Below are positions 1-11,594 of a stretch of 64,000 nt of DNA, piece by piece. This DNA comes from Viridothelium virens (lineage: Eukaryota; Ascomycota; Dothideomycetes; Trypetheliales; Trypetheliaceae). Numbering within the stretch: the first letter of the stretch is position 1; every line of letters starts with the position of its first letter. The stretch spans positions 124,001 to 188,000 of the forward strand of contig ML991779.1 in the NCBI GenBank assembly GCA_010094025.1, read 5' to 3'. Position numbers and translations under genes: made by a program. The notes under the pieces are model-generated. The model did not search any database and was not told the origin of the DNA. It worked only from the letters and a program-made list of their open reading frames with translations.

Positions 1-903
1 CTGTCGGGGTTGTCACGATCATGTGAAGCTCCACAACGGTGGGAGATTTGACGTCGTGTATACGCAATGAAATGATCGACCAATTTCCCCAGGTACGGAG
101 ACAGCCGAGCATTCCACGCGACGTCGAAGTTCACACTGTGTCCAGGTATGTGTTGCGATTGGAATGAGTGGGATACGTGGCCGAGAAGGACGACGTCACA
201 GGGCGGAAGGGCGGAGCATGGCGAAACGGGGCACAACAAGGTGACGGGATGGTTGTTGTTGGAGTGACCCGGCTGAGGAATCGCTGAGTGGGGGAATGTG
301 CCACAGAGACGCTGGCTGCCCTTGTTGTATGTCGGATGGGACAATCAATGGCTACGGAGAAGGCGCGGAATTCATGCTGGATAGCAGAGACATAGAACGC
401 CCACACACCCACACGTAGTGAGGCGGACATGGTGAAACTTGGGCACTTACGGCACTGTAAAACAAGAGCGTGGGGAATCAGGCATGCTCCCACGGTCCCA
501 TGGGCATCCCTCGGCTCAAAATAGCTGTAAGAGGATGCAGAGGCAGGGGCTGCCCTGTAACCCTGCTTGCTCCTCTGGCCAAGTCGCAATGACGTTGTAC
601 CTTACCTTATTTGTTTGCCCGCGATGACACGAGCTTGGGCTGTCAGGCAAGCTCCACTCCAGCTCCAGCTCCAGCTCCAGCTGTTTTTTTCTTCCAGGTT
701 TTGTCATGCCACCCGAGCAGGTTATCTCCTGGCTGTCTTCACCCAAACCTGCCTCGATTCCTACCTACCTACCTAACTCTCCTTCATCATACCCACCTTC
801 TATCCTAGCCCTGCACATCCGCTTCTCCACAGTTGTCCCTCGGGCAGCGACTCGACTATAATTCACCTCTCGCCTCTTCTCTCAACCGCCTTGTTCGCCC
901 AGT
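1..903. other. Upstream region of the TPS3-like gene; no gene seen
   Basis: No open frame here has a recognisable protein. A 152-codon minus-strand frame at 131-589 is low complexity and looks like chance. The region is pyrimidine-rich near the gene, holds a CCAGCT tandem run at 659-682 and a short CCTA run at about 760-774. One AGGGG stress-element-like pentamer lies at 545-549. Trehalose genes in yeasts are often driven by such elements, but a single pentamer is weak evidence. Confidence 0.5.
659..682. repeat. Hexanucleotide tandem repeat (CCAGCT)4
   Basis: Four head-to-tail copies of CCAGCT lie directly before a T-rich run, about 220 bases upstream of the TPS3-like start codon. It is probably in the promoter or leader. 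Length variation between strains would be expected; no function is shown. Confidence 0.8.
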
Positions 904-3900
904 ATGCCCACCTTTGTTGCTGCATTGTAAGTCGCATTCCTGGACTCTTCTCCTAAAAGTCTTCTCATTGCCAACCGGTGTCTCCTCAAACCTCAGATTC
1001 GTTCATAATCTTATCGCGCAGTCTTGCCTGCTTGCCTGCTAATCTTGCAACATTAGTTTCCTACCCTACACCGTCGACTTCCACGATGAACCCAATGATG
1101 CCCAGCAACACTTACAACAGCAACAGCAAGTACCTCCACCGCGGCCGGCTCCACCCATCCGCATCCCCAGTCACAAATCGTTACACGAGCTTCAACAGCC
1201 TAGCCTTTTCACCGGCCCAACGCCTCCCACCACGCCCGATCCGAATGCAGACCTCGAGGAGTTCTTTGCCCAATCCCGCCCGACCGCTGCGAAGCACTTT
1301 CTCAAGCACTCTGATGCTCGGGCTTTCATCCGCAATGATTCTCACATTGATGAATGGGATAGTAGTGCGGGTATTTTCAACCAGCCTCGATCAAGAGCAG
1401 GCCCTGCTCCCCCAGATGACATTCTAGAATATGCCAAGGCACAAGAGAAGCTCAAGCAACAGCGGGAACGAAAGCAGTCGCCTCGCACCCGTTCATCTCG
1501 CGCATCCAGTGGCGAGCGCTTCACCGGCGATAACTGGACCATCGAGCCTGCCGTACAAGGCAACGGTGGTCTTGCCAATGCTGTTCGAGCTGCCCAGAAT
1601 TCCCAGAACGTTGAGGACGTCCTGTGGGTCGGCACCTTGGGCTTCCCCACTGACACACTTCTGGATGGCAAGAAGGAGGAAATTTCGGAAAGACTGGAGA
1701 ATGAGTACGATGCCTTGGCCGTCTATGCCAGCGATAGCGACCTTGACGGCCACTACGCGCATTACTGCAAGACCATCTTGTGGCCAGTCCTGCATTATCA
1801 GATTCCTGATCACCCGAAAAGCAAAGCCTACGAAGACCACTCATGGGTTTACTATGTCAATATCAACCAAGCATTCGCCGACAAGATTTGCAGGAGCTAC
1901 AAGCGTGGTGACACCATTTGGATCCACGACTACCATCTTCTCTTGGTTCCTGGCATGATCAGAAAGAAGTTGCCAGATGCCCAGATTGGCTTCTTCCTTC
2001 ACAGTGCATTCCCTTCCTCGGAGGTTTTCCGCTGCCTCTCAACACGCAAACAACTTCTCGAAGGTATGCTTGGAGCGAACCTAATCGCTTTTCAAACATC
2101 TGAATATGCCCACCACTTTTTGCAAACTTGCAGTCGCCTCCTTATCGTCGAGGCCACAGCAGACGGTGTTCAACTCGAGGATCACTTCGTCAATGTTACA
2201 AGCCTGGCTATGGGCATCGATCCAGGTGCCCTGGCAACGGCCCGAGAAGAGCAAGAGGTCCGTGACTGGATCAAGGTCATTCGTGAACGTTACGCCGACA
2301 AGCGCCTTATCGTCGCGCGTGATAAGCTCGACAATGTTCGCGGGGTTCGTCAAAAGCTCCTTGCTTTCGAGCTCTTCCTCAACAAGCACCCCGAATGGCG
2401 TGGCAAAGTCGTCCTTCTCCAGGTCGCCACTTCCACCAATGAGAAACAATCGGAGTTGGTCGCGACTGTTAGTGACATCGTGACACGAATCGACTCTGTT
2501 CACTCAACCCTCGCGCATCAACCTTTAGTCTTTCTCAAACAAGACATTGGCTTCCCGCAGTATCTCGCCCTTCTCTCTGTCGCCGATGTCCTAATGATTA
2601 CCTCCCTTCGTGAAGGGATGAATCTCACGGCCCATGAGTTCGTCTACTGCCAGGACGGCAAGGAGAGTCAGAGCAAGAAACATGGCCCGCTCATTCTCTC
2701 GGAGTTCACCGGCTCTGCCGCCGTCTTCGGTGGTCATCAACTCAGCGTCAATCCATGGGACTACCAAAAGTGTGCCGAGGCTATCCGCATTGCCCTTGAG
2801 ATGACTGACACCGAACGTGCCCGCCGCTACGAACGCCTTCGGCACGTCGTCATGACGCAAACAGGCGAATACTGGATGAGTGCCCTTAGCAAACAGCTCA
2901 CTCAAGTGCACGAGGAGCACTACCAACGAGACACCATGTCAATTCCTCGCCTCTCGGTCACTCAACTCACGCAAAAGTACAAAGCTGCCACTAGAGGCCG
3001 CCTCTTCATCCTCGACTATGAGGGCACCCTCGCCCTGCATGGCTCCGTCTCATTACAAGTCATCACCTCCCCGCAACGCGTCATCGACACCCTCAACGAG
3101 CTCCTCGAGGACCCCCTCAACATCGTCTACATCATGTCCGGCCGCACCCCGGAGGAGCTCGAGCGCCTCTTCCGGCAATGCCCCGGGCTCGGCATCATCG
3201 CAGAGAACGGCTGCTTCGTACGGGAGCACTCGCCTAACGCCTCCGAGACCATTCCTTGGCTCGAGTTCCCCGATCTCGAGCAGATGCAGCTCTGGAAGGG
3301 CGCGGTCCGTCAGATCCTGCAGTACTACCATGAGCGCGTCGAGGGCAGTTGGATCGAGGAAAGACACTGTAGTCTGATCTTCCACTATGAGAATGCGGAG
3401 GATATGGATGGTGCGGCGAGGCAGGCCGGGGACTGTGCGAACCATATCAATGATGCGTGCGAGTCGCAGCGAGTGCATGCCGTGCCGACAGTGGATAAAG
3501 CGGTGGTGATTGAACCGTTGGACTGGAGCAAGGGCAGTGCGGCGGCGGAGGTGTACATGAAGCTCAGGCATCAGGCGATGGAGAAGCAGCAGGAAGAGGC
3601 GAGAATTTCGGCGGATGGAAGCGCTGATGAGGAGTTGAGCGCGGAGGGAAAAGTCAATAGTGAGGCCGTGGCCAAATCAACCGGTGTGAGGCTTGCCTCG
3701 CAGACGCCGGCGCCTATTGATTTCCTTCTCGTGGCGGGCGATGATCGTGAGGATGAGATTGTTTTCCGGTGGGCCAACAAGCTGGCCGACGGGAACGGGT
3801 TGGCTGGCAAGGTGAGAGATGTCACAACTGTGAGTGTGGGAAAGAGGAACACGGAAGCCATGGCTACTCTAACCCAGGGCACGACTGGTAAGTCGCAATT

Positions 3901-3984
3901 ATTGAATTCACATTATGGCCACTACGACTGACCAAGTGAACAGGTCTCGTCACAGCATTGCAGCGTCTTGCTCGGAGCTGCTAG
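904..3984 (+). CDS. tps3: Trehalose-6-phosphate synthase complex regulatory subunit, TPS3/TSL1-like
   Basis: Three exons are read: 904-926, 1057-3887 and 3944-3984, giving 964 residues. The start is supported by the joined N-terminus MPTFVAAFFLPYTVDFH, which matches the start of fungal TPS2/TPS3 proteins. A glucosyltransferase-20 domain occupies roughly residues 190-640, with blocks such as WIHDYHLLLVPGMIR and FLHSAFPSSEVFRCL. A HAD-type trehalose-phosphatase-like domain follows from about residue 690. Its first motif is DYEGTL, where active phosphatases have DxDGT, so the second aspartate is replaced by glutamate. This and the long N-terminus favour the non-catalytic stabilising subunit of the cytosolic TPS1/TPS2 complex over TPS2 itself. 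The family is certain; regulatory versus catalytic role is an inference. The last exon is tiny and easily missed: stopping at the in-frame stop inside intron 2 (about 3931) would give a wrong C-terminus. Confidence 0.93.
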
Positions 3985-5767
3985 AATTGCTCCGGGATGT
4001 GAAATCTTTGTAAAATTGACCTTTCTTATGTCGTCATGTCATAATGGCGTTGATTTAGAGGAAACGGCTGGTCTTATTATGCGCTGGAATTGATCAGGCA
4101 GAATGAGCCGGGCCTTTGATATCTGCTTTCCTCTTTCAACCACAGCTCACCACATTTTCTTCCCATTTGTATTCTGCTGACTCTTCTTTTTTTCTTTCCT
4201 TCATCCTTACACCACCAAGATAGATACCCCCATAGTTGGTCGAAAACCCTATGCTTAGAGAGAGCTTCTAGAGCTCTTTATGAGCACATACACATTATTT
4301 GTACTATACATCATAGAGGCTAGATTCATAGTGGAGCATAGTAGCCTGGCGCAGGGGTCACTGGTCTCTGAAAGCTCCAAATGTAGCTCTTAACAAAGTA
4401 CAATGATTTGATACTTCTGAAGCTTCGCTTGCATCCTCCCAATCGCTTAGACGGCTCCAGGGCTGTAGAAAAATGTCAATCCAAATAATTGGTTCCTTAC
4501 GACTGTCACGCTTTAGCCAACTTGAGGGAGTAGGGTGAGAGGTGTTAAGCGATATAGCTTTCCTTAGCTTTTCATACGTGAAAGGATATTGGCACGATTG
4601 TGACTTTGGTACTGGGAAGGCACTGGCCAAGCATTCGAGACTTTCTGCAGGTCCTTGGTACATGCAGGTTGGCTAGCTTTGTGAAAGGGGGTCTATTTTG
4701 AGTCGAAATTTGCAGCCGTCCTGGATCAAGGGCAAGATATGTTTCATTGACAGACTAAGTCTAATTTGATCCGCTCGGCCAGAAGTTAAATATTCCGACT
4801 GTGGTCAGCTCTGATCAGGCATAGAGAGTAGCGGTCTGCACCATCACATGCAGCAACATTGCTTCAGGACGAGTCGTCGCTGCTCGTCGTATTAGTGACT
4901 GCAAGGTGGCAAGCTAGGTACACAGGCGAGACAGGGAAGACGAGGCCGATAGGTGCGGCATTTTTTGAATCTCGTGGTCAGGGAATGAGGGTCGGGCGTG
5001 TTTCGAAGCGCTAAAATGACGCCAGGAACCGGGGTGGCCCACTCAACCGGGCAGAATTTCACAAACTTTCAAAAAACATTCGCCAGTACCAAATAATACC
5101 CAATACCACTTTGCTCCCGTTGTTCCTTCCGTTTCTCCTCGCTGTCCCCTCATGCTCGCCTGCTCGCCTGGAGAAGCTTTTCAACTCAGCTGTATCAGTT
5201 AATTCCTAGACTTCCTAGGTTCGTAGGCGTTCTGTTATTATCTAAACAGTTAAACACACTTCCGGACTGGTTCTTCTGCCGTACTCAATATTGTGTGGGC
5301 ACACTTCGACCGATTCGAAGTCATTCACATGCGTCCCTTCTGATGGTGACTCAATCTTTCGTGTCTCGGCGCTGACAGTCATCGTTCCAGAGCTCCTCGA
5401 ACAAAACCGCCTTTGGCTTTGCTGAAGGCACCCTTCCGTCACGGCTTCAGCAGCCTGGACTCTGTTTGACCTTCAAATTGTCTCGATACGACCACATCGC
5501 CACATTCTCAACAACGTGCCACCTCCTTAGACTGCAGAGCTCGAAGGAAATCGAAGCGCTCTTGATTCCGTTCTTGCAAGAAACCACACCCTCGGAATCC
5601 TCAAATACTCAGCTGCCGCATAGGACGACCGCTAGGGCTTTTCCTCTCTCCGAGGGAGAGTCGAGGAGGCCCAGGCAAGAAATCAGTCTCGAGTTCGAGC
5701 CTTACAAACCTCCTTAACACCGTTCCTGCGAAACGCCGATACCACTCTTTCCCTTGCGACTGTTCGC
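3985..5767. other. Intergenic region and long leader of the ornithine decarboxylase gene
   Basis: No protein gene is seen between the TPS3-like stop and the ornithine decarboxylase start. The first kilobase is AT-rich with short frames only. From about 5090 the plus strand becomes pyrimidine-rich, as in fungal leaders, and carries three short ATG-initiated upstream ORFs (separate entry). No ATG occurs between 5376 and 5767. Confidence 0.6.
5152..5375 (+). promoter_or_regulatory. Three short upstream ORFs before ornithine decarboxylase
   Basis: ATG-started frames encode MLACSPGEAFQLSCIS at 5152-5202, MRPF at 5329-5343 and MVTQSFVSRR at 5343-5375. The second and third overlap through a TGATG junction, a layout that permits termination-reinitiation. 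If transcription starts upstream of 5152 these could restrain translation of the decarboxylase. Ornithine decarboxylase mRNAs of other eukaryotes have long leaders with uORFs under polyamine control; that this applies here is inferred. Confidence 0.45.
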
Positions 5768-7212
5768 ATGGTTATGGCACCTTCTGCCATCACGACTACT
5801 GAGGAATATGCAACCATACAGGTCCAAACCAACTCTCAGTATAATCATACGACTCGTCATGGGAATCACAAACAACATGGAACAAGTCCAAAAGAATTGA
5901 TTGGTAGTGCGTTTCAAAAGCGCACCAACACGATTAATCCGGATGTCTGTGAGGCTGGAGAGGATGACGCCTTCTTCGTGGCAGATATGGGAGAGGTCTA
6001 TCGTCAGCACTTGCGCTGGAAGTTGAATCTGCCTCGAGTTAGACCGCATTACGGTGAGTCCTCATTGTTCTTGTTAGGCGACATTACTCCTGACCTTGCT
6101 AGCCGTCAAGTGCAATCCTGACCCACAGGTGTTGAAGCTTCTAGCCGAACTCGGCACTGGCTTCGACTGTGCATCTAAGACCGAAATAGACCAGGTACTC
6201 AGCCTTGGTGTTGAGCCGTCGCGCATCATCTACGCCCAGCCGTGCAAAACAAATGCCTACGTTCGCTTTGCCGCCAAAGCTGGTGTTAAGCAGATGACTT
6301 TTGACAATGCGGATGAGCTATACAAGATTAAGCAGCTCTTTCCCGACGCTGAGCTCTTTTTGCGGATCCTCACCGACGATTCTGCCAGTCTTTGCCGTCT
6401 CAGCCTAAAGTTCGGTGCCGCAGTCGAATCTACTCGTGATCTCCTCGATCTAGCGAAGAAATTAGGTCTCAATGTCACCGGAGTAGCCTTTCATGTTGGG
6501 TCCGGAGCTTCCGACCCTCAAGCTTTCCTGCGGGCCGTTGAGGATGCTAGATATGTGTTTGACCAAGCCAATGAAGCGGGCTATGATTTGAAAACTCTCG
6601 ATGTCGGAGGTGGCTTTTGCGGCGATACTTTTGAGGAGATGGCTGCAGTCTTGTCCAATGCTCTCAACGAATATTTTCCCCCAAGTGTTCGTATCATCGG
6701 CGAACCCGGACGTTATTACGTGGCTTCAGCCTTCACAATCGCATGCAACATTATCTCACGTCGTACTGTGGAAGACGCCCAATCAAATCGGACATCCTAC
6801 ATGCTCTATCTAAACGATGGTGTATACGGTAATTTCTCGAGCATCATGTTCGATCATCAACGCCCAACGCCCCGCATCCTCACAGCGGGAAGTCGATTTC
6901 TATATGATAAGCATGCGTACGCCTCCAACACGGAGCGAAGCACTCACTACTCCATTTGGGGCCCGACGTGCGACGGCATTGATTGCATCGCGGAGTCTTG
7001 CTATCTGCCCGATATCTTAGATCGTGGAGATTGGCTTTACTTTGAGGATATGGGAGGTCGGTTTTTTTGTTCTGTTCACCGTACAAAGCCATAGCTAACG
7101 CATTATAGCGTACACCAAATGCTCCGCCACCAGATTCAATGGATTCACCGACAGCCACGATACAGTGTACGTCTCGAGTGAGCCTGGCGCCTCGGCACTT
7201 CTTGGCATGTAG
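5768..7212 (+). CDS. odc1: Ornithine decarboxylase (PLP-dependent, polyamine synthesis)
   Basis: Three exons (5768-6053, 6103-7056, 7109-7212) encode 447 residues, normal for eukaryotic ornithine decarboxylase. The enzyme turns ornithine into putrescine in the cytosol, the first step of polyamine synthesis. Visible family-III PLP decarboxylase motifs are AVKCN with the PLP-binding lysine, HVGSG, the glycine loop GGGFCG, EPGRYY, YLNDGVYG and the active-site WGPTCDG carrying the Cys-Asp pair contributed across the dimer. The PLP-lysine motif spans the first intron: the GCC alanine codon is split between 6053 and 6103-6104, which supports the model. The glycine loop has Cys where most homologues have Pro or Ser. 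Two in-frame ATG codons lie at the start; the first is used here. Arginine or diaminopimelate decarboxylase is unlikely given the CDG motif. Confidence 0.95.
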
Positions 7213-8185
7213 GCTGAGACATTGGGAGGCTCATAAAAGGGCTGACTTTCACGGGATCCGTCTTGTCTATTCGTCACACTTTGCTTGTTGATGTCTTGCG
7301 GATGGACTAAAGGCCTTATTATTCATCTTGGCTATGAAAGGAACAAAATATACTTGGAGGGCGGTTCAACTGTTTTCTCGATAGAGCGTAGAACCCCGGG
7401 GAGGATTGTTCTGAGCGTTTTACTTCACCAGTACCAAATAACTAATAGTTTCACCAACGGCGTCCTTGGCAGAGCTACGCGAAGCAGCTACAGTATTAAC
7501 GATTGTGCTTCCCTGCAACCCGTATCCCCAGGGTGCCAGCACGCATCTAGTAGTCCGCCCCCACCTCGTACGTGACAAAACTTTCTGCGCGATTATTGCA
7601 GGTGGCTTAGCTACAAGCTTATCTGCAGGAACTAGTGCCGGGCACCCAAACGGGCGCAGAGGCCTAACAGATCGGAGGTCTGGCCCAAGAAGTTCGAGAA
7701 GTGCACTAAACCCTCTCCACTAAGGTAGTAAACCCTCTCCCGCGCCCCCACAGTGCGGGCCGAGAAACTCAACGTGCTTCCGCCGGCAGAACGATCGCCA
7801 TGTGCAAATCATGCCGTCATTCGCCATTCGTCCAGTTCGCGAAGGCTCCTTGCACTTGCAGGTAATCCTCCATCAGACCTCATTGCTTCTTCTCTAACAC
7901 TAGTGGCAAAGATGATTCATCTAATCCCCCAGGCAGCCGGGCCACAAGGTGGACTACTGGCGTCCTTACACGCTTAGCTGCACAGCGAGGCTGAGGCTCT
8001 TTCCAACTCAACATAACTAATCTTCCAGGCAGGGGGTGAGCCTGTTGTGTCACACAGCACCCCAGCTCCCACATATCAGTTTCCTCTTACCTCGCCACCT
8101 CCCTATTGCCATTATCGTCGCCTCGTCTACACCTTCACTTATGTGAGTTAAAGACCTCGCGGCCTCGTGGTCTGCGACGCTTCAG
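7213..8185. other. Intergenic region; no gene seen
   Basis: Only short, unrecognisable frames occur. A 12-base sequence TAAACCCTCTCC occurs twice as a direct repeat at 7707-7718 and 7729-7740. The last 150 bases are pyrimidine-rich and probably form the leader of the next gene. Confidence 0.5.
7707..7740. repeat. Short direct repeat TAAACCCTCTCC x2
   Basis: Two exact 12-base copies start 22 bases apart. It could be a paired regulatory site or chance; nothing else supports a role. Confidence 0.4.
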
Positions 8186-10486
8186 ATGGCGGAACTAGGG
8201 ATTGCAGCTTCGATTGTCCAAATCGTAAGCTTGGGTACTAAACTATCCTTCTCCTTCTATCGGCTCGCTTCTTCCGTATCCAATGCGACCAATGATGTCA
8301 ACCGCGTTGCCAAGGGAGTCAATCTCTTCTGCCTAATGCTGAAGCAGGTTGGCGCCACTCTAAGAGATGACGATACTCAGGAGCCGATTCACAGCGCCGA
8401 GGCCCTCGAAACAGTACAGGAGATTATCCAACAATGCTCGAGTGTCTTTGGCGAGCTTCGGTCGATGCTGGAACACTGCGGGTGGACTGAGGATCACATG
8501 GAGCTTAGTAGGATCCAAAAAGTTCGATGGACAGTGAAGAGGCCAAAAGTGGAATATGTGCTAGGACATTTGGATAGCTTGAAGTTGACACTGGCGGTTA
8601 TGATGCAGACATTACAGGCAGCCAGAGTTCTGGCTATCTCGAGGTATTGTTATGCAACGGATTGAGGCAATCACATTCGAGCAATTCTTGCTGACGGATT
8701 TTGTATTAGGCGAATGAGCGCAACATCTGCTGCTTCCACCGGATCGGACGACGACGAGACCATCACCAACGAGAAGGCCCATCTCGAAGGGTTAGTTGTC
8801 GAACAGCAGTTGTCCCTTTTCAAGGCCTCAGAACTTTATGGTGAATACCAAGCAACTGAGACTGAAGAAACTACAGACGAGAAGGCAGTCGTTCCCGCAA
8901 GAGAGAGGGTTGCATCCATTGTCACAGAGATGAAGCCGGCTGGTCTAGAATTATATCAAGAAAAATCATTGGAGCAGGTGTACACGAGTTCAGTGGAGAG
9001 CGACCGAGTGGCCGCGGTCCTCAAGATTGCTTCACCCTTTGCAGATAATCTATTAAAGCAATGGACACTTCTGGACCGCTCCCAAACCCATGATGAAATT
9101 CGGGGCAATTTGGCAGTCCGCAGTCCACAAGGAAAATTGCAGCCTTCCCTTCGACGGATTGCAAGTCAGCCGGAAAGGCCGGAATCTGCCAAACCTCGAA
9201 AACCGTATCTCACTCCCAGGCCACCTTTTTATCAGAACCCTAGCGTGGAATCCGATAGTGAAGACGACACTTTGTCGAGCAAATTCAGCACTCAGTCAAC
9301 TGTAAGTCCTGTCTCCACATTGTGGATATTGATTTGGTTTTGCTTAACGTTTCCAGCTTCATGAACTGGATAGCGAGGCGAGTCCTTTCGCGCGAGCTCC
9401 GAATAGCTTCAACCCAATGACACAGAGCTTTCCATCTGGTACCAAAGAGTATCTTCCTAATACGTCAGTTGCTCGTGGCAGTACATCGCCAATATCGCCC
9501 ATCGAGAAACATAATTCTGCCACTCAATTTCCAAAACCCGGCCTCCAACATCGTCCTGGGCCTCACCGTATTTTCTCGGCAAATGATGCTGATCCATTGT
9601 ACCACAATTCCGCATATAGTGGTGAGCGGGAAGGCCTTGGTATTCCTTGGCGCATACGCCTACGAGGCTGTTATTGGGACTTTCTGGATGGAAAGCTTAA
9701 TAATACAAACATGCCAAATCCTGGGAAAGAGACATTCAATGATCCCCAAGTCCGAACGGAAGTGAGCTCCTCCTGGGTTTGCAGGGAAGCAATCGAGGCG
9801 CGGGGGTTGGATTACAATTCATTCCGTGTCAACGGTCAAAAGGGGCCTGACAGTGATTCGGTGTATTACAGCATACATTGTCCACTCGATCTCGTGAGTT
9901 GCTGAGGGACGTCAGACTCTTGTGTCAATGCTTACCAATGGAATAGCCCCACGTAAAAGAAATGGTTGTCCAGACCGCCCAAATATACCGACAACGCAGA
10001 GCAAGCTCTTCACAGCCAGCCTCACCTCAGGTCGTACAGCCCACCTGGCAGTCATCTCAATTGGGCGGGCATCGTCCCAGCAACTCGCACCTGTCAGCAC
10101 CACCAGTACGCTCTCCTGACGTGGCTTCTGCTCCCGGTCCTCAGCTCTTTCGTTATGGTGGTTCCACACGCTCCATGTCGCAAAGCTTCTCTCCAAGCTC
10201 CGCCCAACCATCCCAACCTCGCATCCATGTCGATCGACCGAGCTCCAGCAGCAAGTCGGCACGTAACTTCGACTACGATGATGACGACGATGACTACGAC
10301 AATTACGATGAGAACCGACGGAAGGAAAGATCGAAGAATCGGAAGAGCGATCGGAGCAAGAGCAGATCAGTTGAGAAAGAGAAGAAGGGAAATTCAATCA
10401 CCAGCGGAAGCGCAGCGAAGAATGCAGGGAAGCTGGGGACGATCTTCGGATTAGCGGCCCTCTTAGATGGCTTAGGGGATATTTAA
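8186..10486 (+). CDS. Uncharacterised fungal protein with STAND-type N-terminal domain, no NTPase
   Basis: Four exons (8186-8643, 8710-9301, 9357-9893, 9947-10486) encode 708 residues. Residues 1 to about 150 (MAELGIAASIVQIVSLGTKL and following helices) resemble the helical domain found in front of NACHT/NB-ARC modules in fungal STAND proteins. No P-loop follows. A disordered, Ser/Pro-rich middle leads to a conserved-looking block at about residues 480-590 (GIPWRIRLRGCYWDFLDGK through YYSIHCPLDL), which I recall from uncharacterised ascomycete proteins. The C-terminus has an acidic DYDDDDDDYDNYDE run, a basic KRS-rich stretch, then a hydrophobic glycine-containing tail, KLGTIFGLAALLDGLGDI. 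The final exon joins in frame at PHVKEM, after a 53-base intron. Biochemical function is unknown. The tail could insert in or lie on membrane, but that is speculative. Confidence 0.8.
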
Positions 10487-10950
10487 GATGGTGAATTTCA
10501 TGTTCACCAGGTATTCATGACGACAATGCGATGAAACGACAGCGGGATAAAAGTCGGTGGCGTGGGATTACAGCATGGTCCTATGATAATGGGATGCGGA
10601 ACCAGGATGGGGAACCTGGAGTTGGGGGTGACGACCTTCTTGATATGTGTTATGTTACGACATTGGGACAGCTTTGAGATGGGTTTCTATTGACTTCCTT
10701 TCATGACCTTTTTAAGGGAACGTCTGAGAGTCATTAATTTGTATCCATACATCCAGTTAATCTCACTTTGACTACGAGATAAATCTCGTTGCAGAGTGCA
10801 ATATCCTTTTGTAAACTATCGACTCGGTTCTGCCCAGGGAATTCGGACAAAGCTCTATTATCAGACGCCACAATTGTATGACTCTCCCCTCGAAACGCCT
10901 CGCTATGCTGTTTCCCACGATGTTTCCGGCCCAGCCAGCATCATGACCCT
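10487..10950. other. Convergent 3' regions; no gene seen
   Basis: This interval separates the 3' ends of the plus-strand STAND-like gene and minus-strand FCF1. It is expected to hold both 3' UTRs. Nothing else is recognised. Confidence 0.5.
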
Positions 10951-11594
10951 TTATTTTTCCGGCGCATCAGGCAACCGCTCAACAACATACTTTCCCCGCG
11001 CTACACTCATTATCGGTACTCCGGGTATCTTGCGGATCCGTCTTTTTAAGTCACGATCGTTTGTTGCCACAATGTATATCCGGTGCTTCGTCACCCGATC
11101 CACAAGACAATCATCGGCGTAGACTTTGGCGTGGCTGCACTTCAACCTCTCCCATCGTTCATCCCGTGCGATTTTCAGCGCAATGCGATACTTAGTACCG
11201 AGTTTCTCTAATTCACCCATGACGCACGATGTGATAATGGGAGTGCATTTTGCGTAGAGGCAATCCATCATTGTTGGGAGGAGGTCGAGTTTGTGCTGAA
11301 CTGTGTGAGACAAGAAGTTGGTATCAACCAGAATGCTATAGGGAGGCGTGAGGTTGGTGTTGTATTGAAAGAAGAGTGCTGAGGGTTGTTGGGGACTGGA
11401 TTGGCAGAATTAGTGACAGCATCTAGTATTTCTGGGATGAGAGTAACATACATTTCTCGGACTACATCATCACCTTTCTGCTTCTTCTTGGCTTGCTCCT
11501 CGCCTTTAAGCTGATTCTTCTTAAGTCGAGCGTCGCGCTGACTTATCATCCGTTTCATCTGCGCATATTTGCGGTTTTTCTTTGCGAGACCCAT
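10951..11594 (-). CDS. fcf1: rRNA-processing PIN-domain endonuclease FCF1/UTP24
   Basis: Two exons on the minus strand (11594-11452, 11395-10951) encode 195 residues, close to the 189 of yeast Fcf1. Fcf1 is an essential nucleolar component of the SSU processome that cleaves pre-rRNA at early sites around 18S. The N-terminus MGLAKKNRKYAQMKRM and block RLKKNQ match the family. Splicing joins to IPQQPSALFFQYNTNL. The PIN domain follows, with acidic residues in ILVDTNF, GELEKLG, YADDCLVDRV and ATNDRDLK, and the family signature RIRKIPGVPIMSV near the C-terminus. The start lies opposite the CSI2-like gene, leaving a shared upstream region of about 540 bases. UTP23, a related PIN protein, lacks several catalytic acids and fits less well. 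Confidence 0.95.

Noticed and set aside
131-589. 152-codon minus-strand open frame
   Set aside because: Low-complexity composition, no recognisable motif, no ATG-leader context and no splice extension; it looks like chance in the promoter region of the TPS3-like gene.
1637-3931. Trehalose gene read as a single exon ending at 3931
   Set aside because: The frame continues upstream to a conserved spliced N-terminus at 904, and the 3931 stop lies within an intron that begins GTAAGT at 3888.
904-3984. Call as active trehalose-6-phosphate phosphatase TPS2
   Set aside because: HAD motif I is DYEGTL, not DxDGT, so a regulatory TPS3-like role is more likely.
5083-7441. Shared 14-base sequence CCAGTACCAAATAA at 5083 and 7428 flanking ornithine decarboxylase
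   Set aside because: Similarity does not extend beyond about 14 bases, so target-site or repeat origin is not supported.
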